From Toxonevra muliebris (Eukaryota; Arthropoda; Insecta; Diptera; Pallopteridae): a stretch of DNA of 64,000 nt. Under the pieces are notes generated by a model. That model saw only the letters and a program-made list of their open reading frames with translations, did no database searches and was not told the DNA's origin. Positions 12,322 through 26,460 of the stretch are shown here, one piece after another. Made by a program: the position numbers and the translations under genes. The stretch covers positions 86,370,400 through 86,434,399 of the forward strand of contig OY829328.1 of NCBI GenBank assembly GCA_963691655.1. Direction: 5' to 3'. Numbering within the stretch: the stretch's first letter is position 1; every line of letters starts with the position of its first letter.

Positions 12322-14505
12322 TTAATTGGAAATTGAACCTAAAATTACAGCTTCTCCAGGCTCCAATGATAGTGTATTCATTTGTAATGATGAGCTTGAG
12401 TAAAGAAAAGAAATAGGTTCACAATTTTAAGAGCACTTTTAGAGGTAGATACTCAAATGCTTACCCTTCAGTTTTTGTTGAGGCAAGACTACGTATTTTA
12501 AGTGTCATTGTCTCTGGTAGAATAGCATCGAAACTTGAAAGTAAATCACTTGTATAGGGGCCTTCACTAAAATTTGCGACATAAATTATGGTCTCCTCAC
12601 CGGCTAAATGTCTATAAAACAAATCTTATGTCAAAAAAAAAAATTACTGCTAGTTATTTGTGCATGTGTACCTCTTAACCACGAAGACACCTTCATTTAT
12701 AGCTTTATATTTCGTTTGACCATATTGTAAAGTTCTCGAGTTCTTACGCAGTTCAATCAAGGACTTATAGATTTTCAAATGTGAACGTTCTGCATTGGAT
12801 TCAACGTCAACATTGGCGGTTTGATAATCGGCCGCCAAGGGTAGCCAAGTTTTATCAGCAGTTGAGAAACCTGAGAATAGAATTAAAATAGAAATATTAT
12901 CACCTATGATTTTAATTGTAGAATTAGATTCTTCTAATGATTACTGATTACCTGCATTCTTTTCTGAATTCCATTGGAATGGCGTACGACTGGGATCACG
13001 TGTGAACTTTTCATATATGTCTGCATTTGAATTACATGCTGCTGGATCGACGGTGTCTTCAAACGAGATCTGACCATCAATCATACCAAGCTCTTCGCCC
13101 TAAGAAAAAAAAGGAAACTTTCAGGTACAATAAATTTTGTTTGTGAAATATTTTAGGAAAAAGTACACACCTGATAGGTAACACTAGCACCAGGCAATAT
13201 CATAACCAGCATATTCATTGCATCGGTATTTGCTATGCCGTAACGACTGGCAGCACGACGGCGATCATGATTACCTATCTGAAATACAATAATATAAAAT
13301 ATGTTTTTCCCAAAACCGACCAGATACTCACCACCCAATTGGCTGTACGTCCCACCGGCATATTCTTCAACCAATTATCAACAGCTTGCTGTACATTTGG
13401 CGCAGAAAATCCAGTATCCAAAACGGTAATCAAATTAAAATTAAATGGTAAATGTGCACCCTTAACACTAGCATTACCATACATTTGCATACTGTAAGCA
13501 GGTGGAGCATATGTCTCTATAAGCAGTACACGTGTATCGCCACCATGGACGCGTTGATAGTCATCCATCACTTGACGCCATTGATAAATCATATCAATGC
13601 TTTCTGGCAAATTTTCCACTAAATCCATTTTGAGGTAGTTTTTATCATCGGGATCGTTGGTGAGTCCACTCACCTCTTCATCTGGATAATTGCCATCAGC
13701 ATCGGGTGGTGCCTCAAACAGTAAAGTCGCAGCATCAACACGAAAACCAGCAACACCCTGATCCAACCAATAACGTAAGATGCGTTTCATTTGTTCGACC
13801 ACCAGTGGATTACGATAATTGAGATCAGCTTGTTGTACCGCAAATTGATGCAGATAATATTGTTGACGTTCTTCGCGCCATTCCCAAGCGCTGCCACGAA
13901 ATCCTTGTAACTACAAGGAAAAAGAACATACAATTTTGGTTGCTTCAAAAATGGAATTTACTTACCCAATTGCTAGGTGGTATACGATTACCCTCTGCAT
14001 CCAGCTTACCATCAGCCCACACATAATAATCTTCATAGCCACGTTCACGTTTCACCGATTTCTTAAACCATTCACTCTCATTGCTCGAATGATTTGGCAC
14101 AAAATCTAATATAATTTTTAAACCCAATTGTTTGGCACGCGCTGTCAATGCACGAAAATCATCCATTGTCCCATACTCTGGTTGGATGCCATAGAAATCG
14201 GAAATATCATAGCCAAAATCAACCATAGGTGAAGTGAATATAGGTGATAGCCATGCTGCTGTCACACCAATATCCTTCAGGTAATCCAGTTTCGAGGTGA
14301 TGCCTTTCAAATCACCAATCCCATCACCATCGGAATCCATAAAAGAACGTGGATAGATTTGATAGAATTGTGCTGTTTGCCACCAATCTTTCTGAATATT
14401 TTTGATTTCATTATTGCTATCCTGACAGGCGTAAGTTGGATACTGTTGTAATGCCAGCAGCAATAGTGCTGTGAATACAGCAACAATATTGCTAAGATTG
14501 CTCAT
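12322..14505 (-). CDS. Alpha-glucosidase (maltase) 3, 597 aa, seven exons
   Basis: Third member of the seven-exon group. Exons: 14505-13966, 13910-13332, 13278-13171, 13099-12952, 12870-12672, 12611-12465 and 12394-12322. Exon 1 is six bases longer than in maltases 1 and 2. The other exon lengths are identical. The leader (about residues 1-27) is hydrophobic. The catalytic set is DFVPNHS, D239 in GFRVDAAT, E312 in IETYAPP and H377-D378 in GNHD. The two residues after the nucleophile motif are Ala-Thr where the relatives have Val-Pro. That position is close to the active site, so substrate preference may differ (inference). The signature reads QADLN. It is the last member of the group before a long gene-free stretch. 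Confidence 0.94.
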
Positions 14506-14527
14506 TTTTATGTTTGATTTATAATAA

Positions 14528-14564
14528 TACTGAAGAGTGTTTATTTTAAATTGTGCCTTTTATC
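14528..14564 (-). promoter_or_regulatory. Core promoter of maltase 3
   Basis: TATA-like GATAAAAGG (14564-14556) and initiator TCAGTA (14533-14528) in the same arrangement as in maltases 1 and 2. Two TGATAA/TTATCA motifs lie a further 35-55 bp upstream. Confidence 0.58.
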
Positions 14565-15766
14565 GGTTTTATGTAAACTACGTTTAAATTAGTTTTAATT
14601 GATAACTAATTTATTATCAAGAGAATCACAAGAGTGTTTCACTATTCCAGTTCTATTAAGTTCATTAAGAATGTCCTACCGCAAAATCTTTTTTGTGAAC
14701 GAATGCTAAATTTTAAAATAACACTTACAAAGACAATGTATTTCTAATACCCAAGTTCAGGTGCTCATCAATTTTTATCTGTGGTATTTCACTAAAAGCT
14801 TAATGATCTGATAGCTGGCTAGCAAGTAAACATTAAATGAAGGGTAAGAAAATATGTGCATATATAACAGATACTTGAAATCCTCAACAATCGAGCTACG
14901 GAAATTTTAAAATCATTGTCTAATCAACTCAATATTCTTAGTAACGAAGAGCGTTCTAACTATCAAGTGAATTATTAACAGCACTAACCTCTACGATAAC
15001 ACTACAATCGATTAGTTAAAAAAATCTTCATTCAAGTATTTAAACTATACACAAGAGAATAGATAAACAAAGGAGCAAGACAAAGAGATAACAAAAATGC
15101 CAGAGAAATGCCTGCACAAATACACAAAGTAAATACTTGAAATAATCGAAAACAAAACAACCAGGCAGCACAATACATGAAATTGGCTACCAGCCTCTAG
15201 ATATAACATAGTAGTTAGGTATGCTACAATCAACCTGCAATGCTGAAAATTACAAGAATTCTACATTTTCATTCGCACAACAATCAAAATGTATTCAACT
15301 AAATATTAAATAGTGTAAATAACAAATGGAACAGCTTCAAATGCCACAATATTTTGCCTACTTGAAGAAAAGCCTTTTAAAAACAACTACATACAAACAC
15401 GCATACATACAAAAACCAATATGTACACACATGTGTATATCATCAATGACTTTAAGTAACTTTGAAATAGTTATACATATCATTTTAAATTTTTGAGCGG
15501 CAAAATAAGCTTAAATTAAAGCACAAATTTGTAACGGAATCTTCAATTATTGCATAAATAATTAATTGCATTTACAGCATACATTTATCTTTCTTAGAGA
15601 CTTGTACATTCATATATACCCACATACATACATATACTTATGTGTATGCATATCCCTAGTTGCTTTTAGCAAACACACTCAAACAGGAAACAGCTAAAAT
15701 TTTGTAAGATTTCTTACACGCCTCTAAATTTGAACTTCCGCGCGCTTTTGAAACTCATGTAAGTCT

Positions 15767-15812
15767 TGTATGTGTGTTTGTGTGCATGTGTGTGTTTGTG
15801 TGTGTGTATTTC
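15767..15812 (+). repeat. Interrupted TG microsatellite
   Basis: TGTGTGTTTGTGTGCATG-type run of imperfect TG repeats, as is common in fly intergenic DNA. Confidence 0.85.
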
Positions 15813-16369
15813 CGGTTTTTGTGTGTTCATTTTAAACGCCTACATGTGCTCACATGTATACACCCATATATACAAAATGAACGCACACTCAAGGATGTAT
15901 ATAATCGTGCTTAAAATGTATGTATGATTTGTTCCAACCATGTAGGAAATACTAACATTGATGAAAACCATTGCCAGTATCCTTAATAATAAAAAAATAA
16001 ACATTTGAGTAATCGTTTTCACTTTTTTTCATCATCATTAGTTCTTGAATCTCCACTCCACTTGCAATTTCTTTTTGTAGCATATTTTTCAAAGTAATCT
16101 TAAGAATTACATTGCAGTCCTTCCACAAAGTCTAGTCAAATCCCACTTTCACAGCATTGTATTTCACTATTGGTCGAATGTTGAATGTTTTGTATTTTTA
16201 TTTTTGTGTTTAAGGATATCATTATGGGATTCCAGAGTGAACGAGGCTGTAAGGAATAATCAATGACTTAACTAATTCTGCTCAGAATTTTTTTTCTATC
16301 GATGCGCTCTCTCGATATTAAGCTCCGATCAATTAGGTTTTTTTCATTCAATATGATATTTTTGTTGAT

Positions 16370-16620
16370 TTTCCTAAGTAAATTTTTCATGTTGTAATTT
16401 CTTAAATTTTTTTTTTTCACATAGTAATTTCTAAAATTAATTTTTTCTATAGTGAAAATTTTTCCTATAGTAAATTTTTCCTATATTAAATTTTTTTGTA
16501 ATAAATACTTTATTTGATTTTCCGTAGAGAACATTTTTAATTTAGTAAATTTTTCTTATAATAATTTATTCTTAAAGTAAACTTTCCCTATAGAAACATA
16601 CTGAAGGAAATTTTACTACA
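16370..16620 (+). repeat. Degenerate tandem repeat, TTTTTCCTATAGTAAA-like
   Basis: Variants of TTTTTCCTATAGTAAATT recur every 17-25 bp (for example CCTATAGTAAATTTTTCC and CTTATAATAATTTATTC). The decay suggests an old array. Confidence 0.6.
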
Positions 16621-19600
16621 TATATTGAATAAACTATACCACCACATTCTTCTGGGATTCACATTAGCAATAACACTTACGCTGTTGGATTCATGGCTAC
16701 ATCAAATTCTCTACCAACCCGCTGTGCTCTGTTCAATTTGTTCGATACAAACTAATAAATGAATGCACTTCCTACTGAGATAGTATTGTTAAATGTATGT
16801 TCACATATTCGCATATTGAAAAAGGTTGACTTTTGAACGCTTGTTTCAAGTCAAAAATAGACGAACAAAAATATTAGGCTTTCCTATATTTTTTTTTTCT
16901 TTTTTTATGCTTTTGGATCTGCTAAGTTACAATATTAAAAAAGAAAAAATCTTAAAGTACAAAGACTTGAGAAAGTGAAAACACTTGAGTGAAGATTTCC
17001 TTTTATATCCTACATATTAGCAATTCAAATTTACCTTTCTGCCACAACAGAGATAAATATTGTAGGTGGATACAAAATACTTTAGACTTTTCAGCACATA
17101 ACATACTATATACTACCCCGGCTCCCCTACTTCAAAGTGAAACAAACACAAAATCTTTACTCGACTGCTTTAATTTGCTTTAAAAAAAAAAAAGAAATTT
17201 TACCAACAAAAAAATAGGAAGGTGAAAGATAAAACACTTGATATCCTTGCATAGTAGCAAATCTATACCTTTAATCTTTTTTTTTTCTTTTTTTTCATTT
17301 TTTTTTTGTTGCTATCTTAAATTTTATATTACAATAGCAGGTAATCATGAAGATTATTACGCTATTAAAGAGAAAAGTCGATATGGCAAGAGGCATGGAA
17401 AAAGCAGAATATGATTTTCTGTAATCGGTTTTTTTGTTCTAGCTACTCACAGAATTTTGTGTCAAAATAGAAGAAGAAATGTTTTTTTACATAGTTGCAA
17501 AAATTTAACAGATAGTTTTCTTAAATTCAACGCTTGCGTCCACCACTCTAAATTTTTTATACATTCACCATTTTCTTGAAAATTTACACCAAATTAAAAT
17601 AAGATATAATAAGATCTTATTTAAGGTTTAAAAGTCATTGATTTCTAAGAGCTTTGAAAAATCTGTAAATTTGGTTTTACAAGAAGTTCCATTGCCAACC
17701 AACCAATTCCACCCACTTTCTGTCCCTATATCCCCGCACCAAATTTAATGATTGTTCCATAAAATTTTTCCAAAATATTTCGTATTAAGGATTTTTTAAA
17801 TGATAATTCATATACCCTATTTTATGACCAGATATCATAAAAATATGGTGCTAAAATTTTTGATTCTGTTTAGCTATTTAAGAGTTTGCTTACTATATAC
17901 ATACAGCCATCCATATGTACATTCACAAAAATATTATTAGTATTTGATAGACACTTTTCGTACTTGGATTTTAATAAACATAGTTAATATGTATTTTTCA
18001 CAATCTGTAGTAATAAACTGCGTCAATTACTTTACAGAATGCAAATGTAGCTATCCCTTAAACATCAACTATCTATATTATTTATTAATGTCTATGTGTT
18101 TTACATACCTAAATAGGTATGTGCTGTGGTCTTCAAACTTTTAACACTAATTTACCATAATTTTAAATTAAATCAAAAATAAAAAAAAAATAATAAAATT
18201 TGTTAACTTTTCACATCAAAAGTTTGCTGTGATGCCGACCAACCTTTTGACAAATCCAAAGCAAAAAAACGTGACTTGAAATTCTAAAAACTCGTGGCAA
18301 TTTTATATTTCTGCTAAGCTTGCAAACATATTTACTAAAGTCATTTGATTTTATTTTTTTCCAAGAAATGAAAAAAAAAAGTTAATATAAAAAAAAATAA
18401 ATCTACTTACTCTACTCTTCGTTTTTGTTGTTATTGCTGCTGTGATGTTGGTGTGCAGGTATTTAAAACAAACACCCGTGCGCAGTGATTTAAAAGGTTT
18501 CACTTTTTTATCCCGTTTCTTTGAATTTTTTCTTTGTTTTTTTTTTTCACTAAAGGCATCATCCTCTGAGTTTTTGTTGTTAACCTTTTTTTCTCTCTTT
18601 AATATTTACTTAAAAAGTTACAACAAAATCCTAACAACACTTAAGCGTATTAAGTGTGTGTAATCCGGTTGGATCTGTAGCATGATGATGATGATGCTCA
18701 TTGCCTGACTGCTTGACTTTTTCCTGGTTGACTGTTTTCAAAACTTAATGTTGATGTTAATACAAACGTTTGCATTAGAGTAGAAGCGTATTTTGGTACT
18801 TTAATTTGTGTAAATTAGTAAGCTGCATACATATACATACAGCCATATGTACGAGTGTGTAGAGATGCGTTATTTAAAATGTACGTGAGGGTATACATAT
18901 AGTGCTACATATGTATGTAGGTATGTAAATTGTACGAGAATTTTAAGCGCCCTTATAAAAAAAGTCAGAAGATAAAAAGTTTTTAAATTCAAAAGAAAAT
19001 AAACTCAACAATGTTGTTGAGAAAAATTTATTATTTAAGTCCACATATTATTTAGTTAAATGGTTCTTAAACTTTAATTGTTATTATAGATTATTTTCTT
19101 TTTCAAAAACATTAAAGGTTTAGTGTAATTTGTGGGTTTTCTTCCATTTTTAAACTATAATTAGGGTTCATATTTGAACAGTCATGAACAACATATGAGC
19201 ATGAATGAATTTTGTGCAGATTGATGAACTACGCAGTCATGTCCGTGTAAGTTTGTGTCAGCTATATTGTTTTTATGAACACAAGTAGTTCGAAAGAAGC
19301 AAACCGATTTATATACACAAATCAATATCATGTTCACGAACATGCAATTGTAGCTGCACATAATTATTGGGACTGTTCTCGAATATGTGTGTATACAAAA
19401 TATTCTATACGTTGGTGTTCATATTTGAATGTTCAAGTACTGATATTTTCTTAATCTTTTCGTTTTTGTACATTTTCAAGAACACATGATCATGAGCGTG
19501 AGTATGAAGTGTTCAAATTCTGAAAGAAAATTATTGGTCTCTTTGCACAAACACTTAACTGGCCATAATCATATGGAAAACAAATTTTTTTTTTCATTTT

Positions 19601-19756
19601 TCAGAGGGAGGCAAAAAAAGTTTCATTTGCGCCATAATATTTCTAATAAAAAATTTGGACAAACAGGTAAATGTAAACCCTAAAACATTGGAAATCATGT
19701 TGTTGGCTCATCATCCTCAAAGTTCGTTAAAAAAAAAACATTTTTTTAATTATTAA

Positions 19757-20207
19757 GGGGTTATATACGTTTTGGTACGGGAAACTTAGGGCATATTTTG
19801 AAAATTTTGAAAAAAAAAAACATTTTTCTCATACGGAAACCATGATGCAAAAAATTTTTTGAGTCTCCAAAATGTATTTAAAAAAATTATTAGTTAAGAC
19901 AAATACTGTTCAAGTACTCCGTATTGTAACAAGGAAAAAAATTTAAGAAAATTAGATGAATTGGTCAAGTAGTTTTTGAGATATCGCGGTCACCGCAAAG
20001 TCATTTTTCAAAAAACATCATTCGGTGAAAATCACGTTTAAAGTTTTGAGTACACTTTATTCATGAACAGAAGCGCGCTACAAATCGAGTTGCTACTTAC
20101 GATCTACTGCTCGGATTGACTTGAAATTTTCAACATAAACTCTTGAAAGTATGTTTGTTCGAAATAAGTCATACAATTTTTTTCGATTTTTTGACTCATA
20201 TAATCCC
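19757..20207. mobile_element. TTAA-flanked MITE, 451 bp (piggyBac-like)
   Basis: The left end is GGGGTTATATACG. The right end, reverse-complemented, is GGGATTATATGAG. TTAA lies directly outside both ends (19753-19756 and 20208-20211). TTAA duplication with ends beginning in three or more G is what piggyBac-type non-autonomous elements leave. There is no long open frame inside. The family assignment is inferred from the ends and target site only. Confidence 0.72.
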
Positions 20208-23200
20208 TTAAGTAATCGTAATAGTATTTGCTGTACAACCAGAAAAAAATTACAATTCAAGTAATTGTAGAATATCAAGAGATAAAAACTCTTGAACAAT
20301 TTTAATAACATATATTTTAGTTTTGAGGTATACTATATCCAAAATTTAAAAATATTTTAAAAATGAAAAAAAAATCAGAAGTGAGATTATATTATATATA
20401 GTAAGTAGTAGGTTTGAAAACAAGAAAATCCAAATTTTGCAGAATAATAGCTTTTTAGCTTATTCTTCGTCCAACTGATTTTTCGTCCAATAAAGAAATT
20501 TCCAACTCCTATTCATGGGGATTTAGGTACAAAGTTAATATTTTATGCTCTATGGGAGCCTATTGAAAAAGCCTGATCTAATAATTTAACGGGCTGTTGT
20601 GCCATAATAAAAGTAAAAATGTTTTTTTGCTCTCAGCAATTTCTGCCTTATTCACATCAACACATTTTAGATTTTTCAAAAATATTTTTAGCTCATTTCT
20701 TTATTTATTTTTTAGGTTTTTTAAATGCTAATAATGAAGTTATTTCGAAAGAAGTGGGTGTTGCGTTGTGGGTTTGTGATTACAAAGGGGGATACTCATG
20801 CTAACAGCTTGCGCCAAAACATTTTCTGCTCTATGTTTTTTTCTTTGTTTTCTTTTTCAAGCATACCTGAATAAAATAAGGTGTTTTTTGCGGTGACGTG
20901 TATAAAATTGTTTAATTAATTAATTTCTGTTTTGTTTTTTTATACAGGTGTTTGTGAATCACATTGTTATTCAAGGAAATTTTCTGGAAAATATTTCGGT
21001 TTCAATAAGGTGAATTGAGCAAAAAAAAAGGAGGGAAAAAGTAATTATAAAAATTGATTTTGTCTAAAAAGAAAAACTCGTGCGATATTTGTTTTATTTT
21101 CTTATTTTCTGATTGGTGTAAGGTAAATACTTTGAAGTTTTTTTTTTGGGAAGATATGAAAAATACAAAAAAAAACCAAAATGTAAAAGTAGAAAAAGAT
21201 AATTAATTATATCTGGATATGTATTTATATTGGCAGCGTGTATTTTCTTTTGTTTTTCTGAGCTTAAGTAGCTGCTGTTTTTATTAAGGTTGCAACACTA
21301 AATATATGTAAAATATTTGTTTAGAAACTTTTGTTCATTCAAAGTTTGACTGTATCTGAACTCCCAACCATTAGAGGAGGAAGTGTTCTGTGTATCCCTC
21401 CTTCCTGGTCACCTTGAGAGTTTTATTGTTGAACTTAAGTGGAAATATAAAAACAACAAAATTGATCTAAAGCTGATAATCATAATAAATATTTGTTTCT
21501 ACATATTTATGGTAGTCTAATCACTTACCAAGATGACAGAGATGAAAAATAATGCAATTATTTTGAGCAATGAATGTTTTCATTGAATTCAGTGCAAATA
21601 AGTGAAGAATCCTGATTGCAATCAATATGTGAGACAATGACTAGTCATTCATTTGAAAGAATTAAAGTGCACTGCAAAGTAGATTACAATGAGTTCAATT
21701 AACATCAATGAATTCATCTGACTTTAACCAAAGAAGAGCTTAATCAACTATTTTTTTTCAATTAACTAATTAGTTAACTAAAATTTTTATCATGACTAAC
21801 GAATAACCAATCTTGACTTACTCTAATCATGATTAAATAGTTACTTATAATCACCACTAAATAAATTAGTCATAAATCATTAGTTTTATCATATTGACAG
21901 TGTAATGACAAATTTTAAGCTGAAACTTATTAAGTATCTTTACATATCGTCGGGTGTATGCCAAAACCACGAATGTACATTACATTACTCGAGTCTAATT
22001 CTTAACCATTCGCTATAAGAAACATTTATGATTTCAAAAATAAATCTATTTCTGTGGTACTTCGTATTGAAAACAATTTAAATCGTAACCATCATTTTAG
22101 TCATGGTTACAACTAAGATTTGTAGTCATTATTCAACGAGACATGACCGAATGACTAACAAAAATTAGTCCTTAGTTTGTGATTGATGATTGATAAGTTG
22201 AGTCATCACTTTTCACTCATTAGTCAGATTGAATTTTACCCAACACTGACTTCAATTAAATTATTGAGTTTGAATTCAAAAAGACCTTCACAAAATAATC
22301 GTCAACGAATCAAATGGAATTCTCATTGATTTTCAAAATTATTGATAAAACTTAAAACTTAAAAAACTTAAATCTACAGAATTTTATAAAAAATTATTAC
22401 TAGCAACTTTTGATGTAACCAACATTTTAAATTCTATTTTGTAAAAACAGAAACGTTACAAACACCACAAAGCACCTAAACATAAGTTTCTCATCTCCTA
22501 CCACTCTTGCTCTCGTTTAAGTTCTTCGTCACCACTGTCTGTCCCTGTCTCTTTTTTGTTCTTTAATATTTAACGCCATCAGCTCATGAGACAGCAAAAA
22601 CAACCAATATACATAAGGTGAAAAACCAAATTTTGTAATAAATTTCGTCATTATTTTTTACGAGTAAATTAAAAGTTTGCGCGTTTCTCTTTTTTTGGTA
22701 ACAGCAACAACCATCGATGCGGTAACTGTAACAACAGAACATGTTCTTCAAAATGTTTGTTGATATTGCTGATTTTGTTGTTGTTGCTACTGATGATGTA
22801 GATGATAAAGATGTTCTCATATTTTGTTCCTTTAACGTGCTAGAAATATTTTGTTCACACTTTGCTTTCGCTTTCTGTAGGTAAATTATTTAAAATGCCA
22901 TCTGCTTCTTCAATGATTTTTTTTTTTTTTAGGTTTTATATTTCTAGGGTTGTTGGCATTATTGTCATTGAGGCGAATGTGCCGAGCATAATGAGCAAAA
23001 CGATGCGTGATTGGCTTAACTTATCAATCATGTTGTTTGATTTTCGTCGTTTTTTTTTTCGTTTTTGTTCTTACTTTTTTTTTCTTAAAGAAAATTATGT
23101 TGGAAAAACTTTATAATTTGAATCTATGTATCCATAGGTATTTACTCTACAATTGGTATACTAATTTTGATTGATTTTTTTCGCAGCATTTCTGATAAAA

Positions 23201-24226
23201 TTAAAACCCACAATACGCGTCGCTTCTTTTATCTGTTTGGCCTTCAGTCCCTATTTTAAGCAGTAAAAATATGTAACCGTAGTTCTGCTCAACTGGGTTT
23301 GAGTATTCTGTTCTCACTCAGAACAACATATAATTGGTCAGTTGAAAATATGGAGTAGAACATTCTCTCGCGAATACTGAGAGTATCTTACTCTCACTTA
23401 ATAGAAACTAATGGCTATGTTTGGTCAATTTAATTCATTGTTTATGAATATTAACTCTTTTAAAAATCTTGATTTGTTATATTTAAATATATTATGAATA
23501 CAGATTTTCAAATTTAGATTTAATTTACTTACCACTTAAATTTTTAAATACAAACACATTTTTCTCTTCTCTTTTTTCTGCAAAATTTAAATAACAGTCA
23601 AATCTACGAATGCTTTGTGCTCAATTAAGGCAAGTTTCACCGATTTTTTTAATTGGAAGTATGGAAGTATTTTGATTCCAGCTGATTGTTGCTTAGTTGT
23701 ATCTTACACCGGAGAACGACCGATTTCAACGACGGCAAAATGTAACTACTACAGTGTCACACACTTTCATAACCCCAACAAAGCACCAAATATTTGCGTA
23801 ATACTAAGTATAAAAACCAAACTGATCAGAGAATGCTGGGCTGCAAAAAAAGAGGGTACTGCCTTACCTGCTTTCATTCTTGGGGCAAGCAATGAAAAAT
23901 AAAGAAAACAGAAAATTATCAGATTACAACGACTTTGAAAATATAATCAAAAGATTGAAACCCACTTACCACTCTCCACGTAGGGTATATAACATCTGCG
24001 CATAACCAGAAAAATTAAAAAATATTCCTACATATTTTGCGTTTTAATAATTCAAATGAAAAATATTTCAAACGTGATTCAAATTTAGAACTTTTGATTA
24101 AATTATTAAATAGAAAAATATAAATTAAAACATAACAAACTCTATTTGCTTATGTAAATTGCGAAATATGTGCACAATTTTAATTAATTAATTTGTATTT
24201 GATGAGAAAATAAATTTCTCTGCAGC

Positions 24227-26429
24227 TTAATCTGATTCAACAATAATAGCTTCATAAGGTTGCAACAAAAAGTTATCCAAAGCAATTAGATCGCTGTAAA
24301 TAAATATAAAAACAAAATTTTTTAATTAAAAATGCAATTCCCAAAAATGTTTCTTTCAAAAAAAAAAAGCTCTCTAAATTTAAAAACTTACCCAACTTTA
24401 CGCGCTGATATAGTATTCATAATTTTTGTTTTGAAATTACCACGAGCACGCAAAATTTGTGAGGCATTTGATGTGATATCGGTGCCCAAAACATTTGCGA
24501 TCATTATGTATGTCTTCTCGTTGGCAAGTGATCTAGATTTGAAAGGAAAAATTATACCAAAAAGTGTCGCATTTCATATCAGAGTTTTACCTTTTAATTG
24601 CCAAAACATTATCTCCTAGTGCGCCATAAGTAAGATCACCATATTGTAATGTCTTCGTCTTACGTAATTCTACCATTTCTTTATAGATATTCAAGTGAGA
24701 TTTACCATCGTTAAGCTCAGTTTCGACATTAACTGTTACATAGTTTGGATTGATTGGCAACCAAGTTGTGCTATTGCTAGAGAATCCTGCATTAGCGCTA
24801 TTGCTCCATTGAAATGGTGTACGCGCTGGATCGCGTGTAAATTTTTCGTAATCATCTTTATTGGAATTGAGTGCCTGCGGATCACGAGTATCCTCCCAAC
24901 TAATTTTAGTGTCTGTCATGCCAAGCTCTTCGCCCTGTGTTTAGAGAATAGGTTTAGAAATATTTATGATTTATCTTATATTACTTTCTAAAGGAAGGAA
25001 AGTTTGCTTTTCCACTAATTCTCTTAATTTGAAAGCCAACACTCTAAAACTTACCATATAAGTAACACTAACTCCCGGAAGAAACATTTGCAGCATATTC
25101 ATTATATCAATACGATTCTCACCATAACGACTTCCCACGCGTCTTTGATCGTGATTGCCCATCTGAAATAGGAGATCCAGAATTCTAGATTCTATATACT
25201 ACAACACTCCATTCAACCACTTACCACCCAGTTAGCGGTCTTACCCGCGGGCATATTATCCATCCAACTTTTTATGATACGCACAAAATCACCCGCCGGC
25301 AGCTGAGTGTTATACTTATCCCCATTACCACCAGTAATAAATTGAAAATTGAACGGTATTTGAGCACCTTGTGTTGTGCTATTACCATAAATTTGCATAA
25401 CATATTTAATCGGGGACCATGCCTCAATCATTAGTACACGTGAATCACCTCCATGAATCCGTTGATAATCGTCAAGCAATTGACGCCATTGATAAACCAT
25501 GTCAATAGTTTCGGGCTGATCTTGTGTATAGATGTGTGAAAGATAGTTAACATCGAGAGGATCATTTGTAGTATTACTTAACGGTTCATCAGGATAATGA
25601 CCATTGGAATCGGGTTCTATTTCAAAACACCAAGGCACCGCATCCACACGAAAACCAGCAACACCACGATCTAACCAATAAGTGAGTACGCGTTTCATTT
25701 GTGCCACTACTGCGGGATTACGGTAATTGAGATCAGGTTGCTGCACAGCAAATTGATGTAAATAATATTGTTGACGTTGATCATTCCATTCCCAAGCGCT
25801 GCCACGGAATGCTTGTAACTAAACACGTATAAGAGTTAAAATAAAAATTCTACATCATAGATGGAGAGATAATGACTTACCCAGTTGTTAGGCGGCACTC
25901 GTTCACCATTTTCGTTTACGTAACCATCATGCCACACATAGTAATCTTCATAACCTTTTTCGCGGCGCACTGATTTCTTAAACCATTCATTCTCATCACT
26001 CGAATGATTTGGCACAAAATCCAATATCACTTTTAAGCCCAAAGCGTTTGCCTTGGCCATTAGTGCTTCAAAATCATCCAAATTACCATACTCAGGTTGT
26101 ATATCGAAAAAGTCAGCGATATCATAACCAAAATCTACCATCGGTGAAGTGAATATGGGCGAAAGCCAAGTGGCTGTCACACCAATCTCTTTCAGGTACT
26201 CCAATTTTGAGGTAATTCCTTTCAAATCTCCAACCCCATCACCATTGGAATCCATAAAAGAACGTGGATAGATTTGATAGAATTGTGCTACTTGCCACCA
26301 GTCGCGTGTTGTCGCTCTCGTTGATTCCGCGGCACCACCACTACCCGTACAAGCCAATGTTGATTGCTGCTCAGAGCAGAGCATCGTCAGGCTGACAAGT
26401 GCTAAAGCTAGTAGCTTCATAATTCTCAT
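24227..26429 (-). CDS. Alpha-glucosidase (maltase) 4, 600 aa, six exons
   Basis: GH13 alpha-glucosidase of a second type. Exons: 26429-25881, 25818-25225, 25162-25055, 24934-24591, 24532-24392 and 24293-24227. The intron that divides exons 4 and 5 in maltases 1-3 is absent here. Leader: a hydrophobic stretch after MRIMK, ending near the Ala-Cys before a Gly/Ser-rich linker (TGSGG). An ATG three codons downstream (26,420) would also give a signal peptide. Catalytic set: DFVPNHS, D242 in GFRVDAVP, E315 in IEAWSPI, H385-D386 in GNHD. The junction before the GEELG motif reads TYM instead of TYQ or TYN. About 706 bp of it is nearly identical to the neighbouring pseudogene. It looks intact. Confidence 0.93.
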
Positions 26430-26460
26430 ATATTTATTTAAAATACTAAAAAAAAATGTT

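Larger units (their letters stand above)
14565..24226. other. Long gene-free spacer, about 9.6 kb
   Basis: Short open frames here have the composition of translated AT-rich noncoding DNA (runs of Phe, Lys, Ile, Ser), and none shows a motif I recognise. The stretch holds TG and CATA-type simple repeats (about 15,395-15,830 and 18,825-18,930), an AT-rich repeat (16,370-16,620), a TTAA-flanked MITE (19,757-20,207) and a region rich in ATGACTAA-type motifs (21,640-22,220). I saw no tRNA-like block. A noncoding RNA or enhancers cannot be excluded. Confidence 0.5.

Noticed and set aside
21640..22220. Cluster of ATGACTAA/TTAGTCAT motifs as a foldback element
   Set aside because: The motifs occur in both orientations but without consistent arms or borders. 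AT-rich drift explains them as well.
23615..24619. Plus-strand open frames of 95 codons at 23,615 and 24,332
   Set aside because: The second is the antisense of maltase 4 exons. The first lacks any motif, and I see no start context or splice partners to support it.
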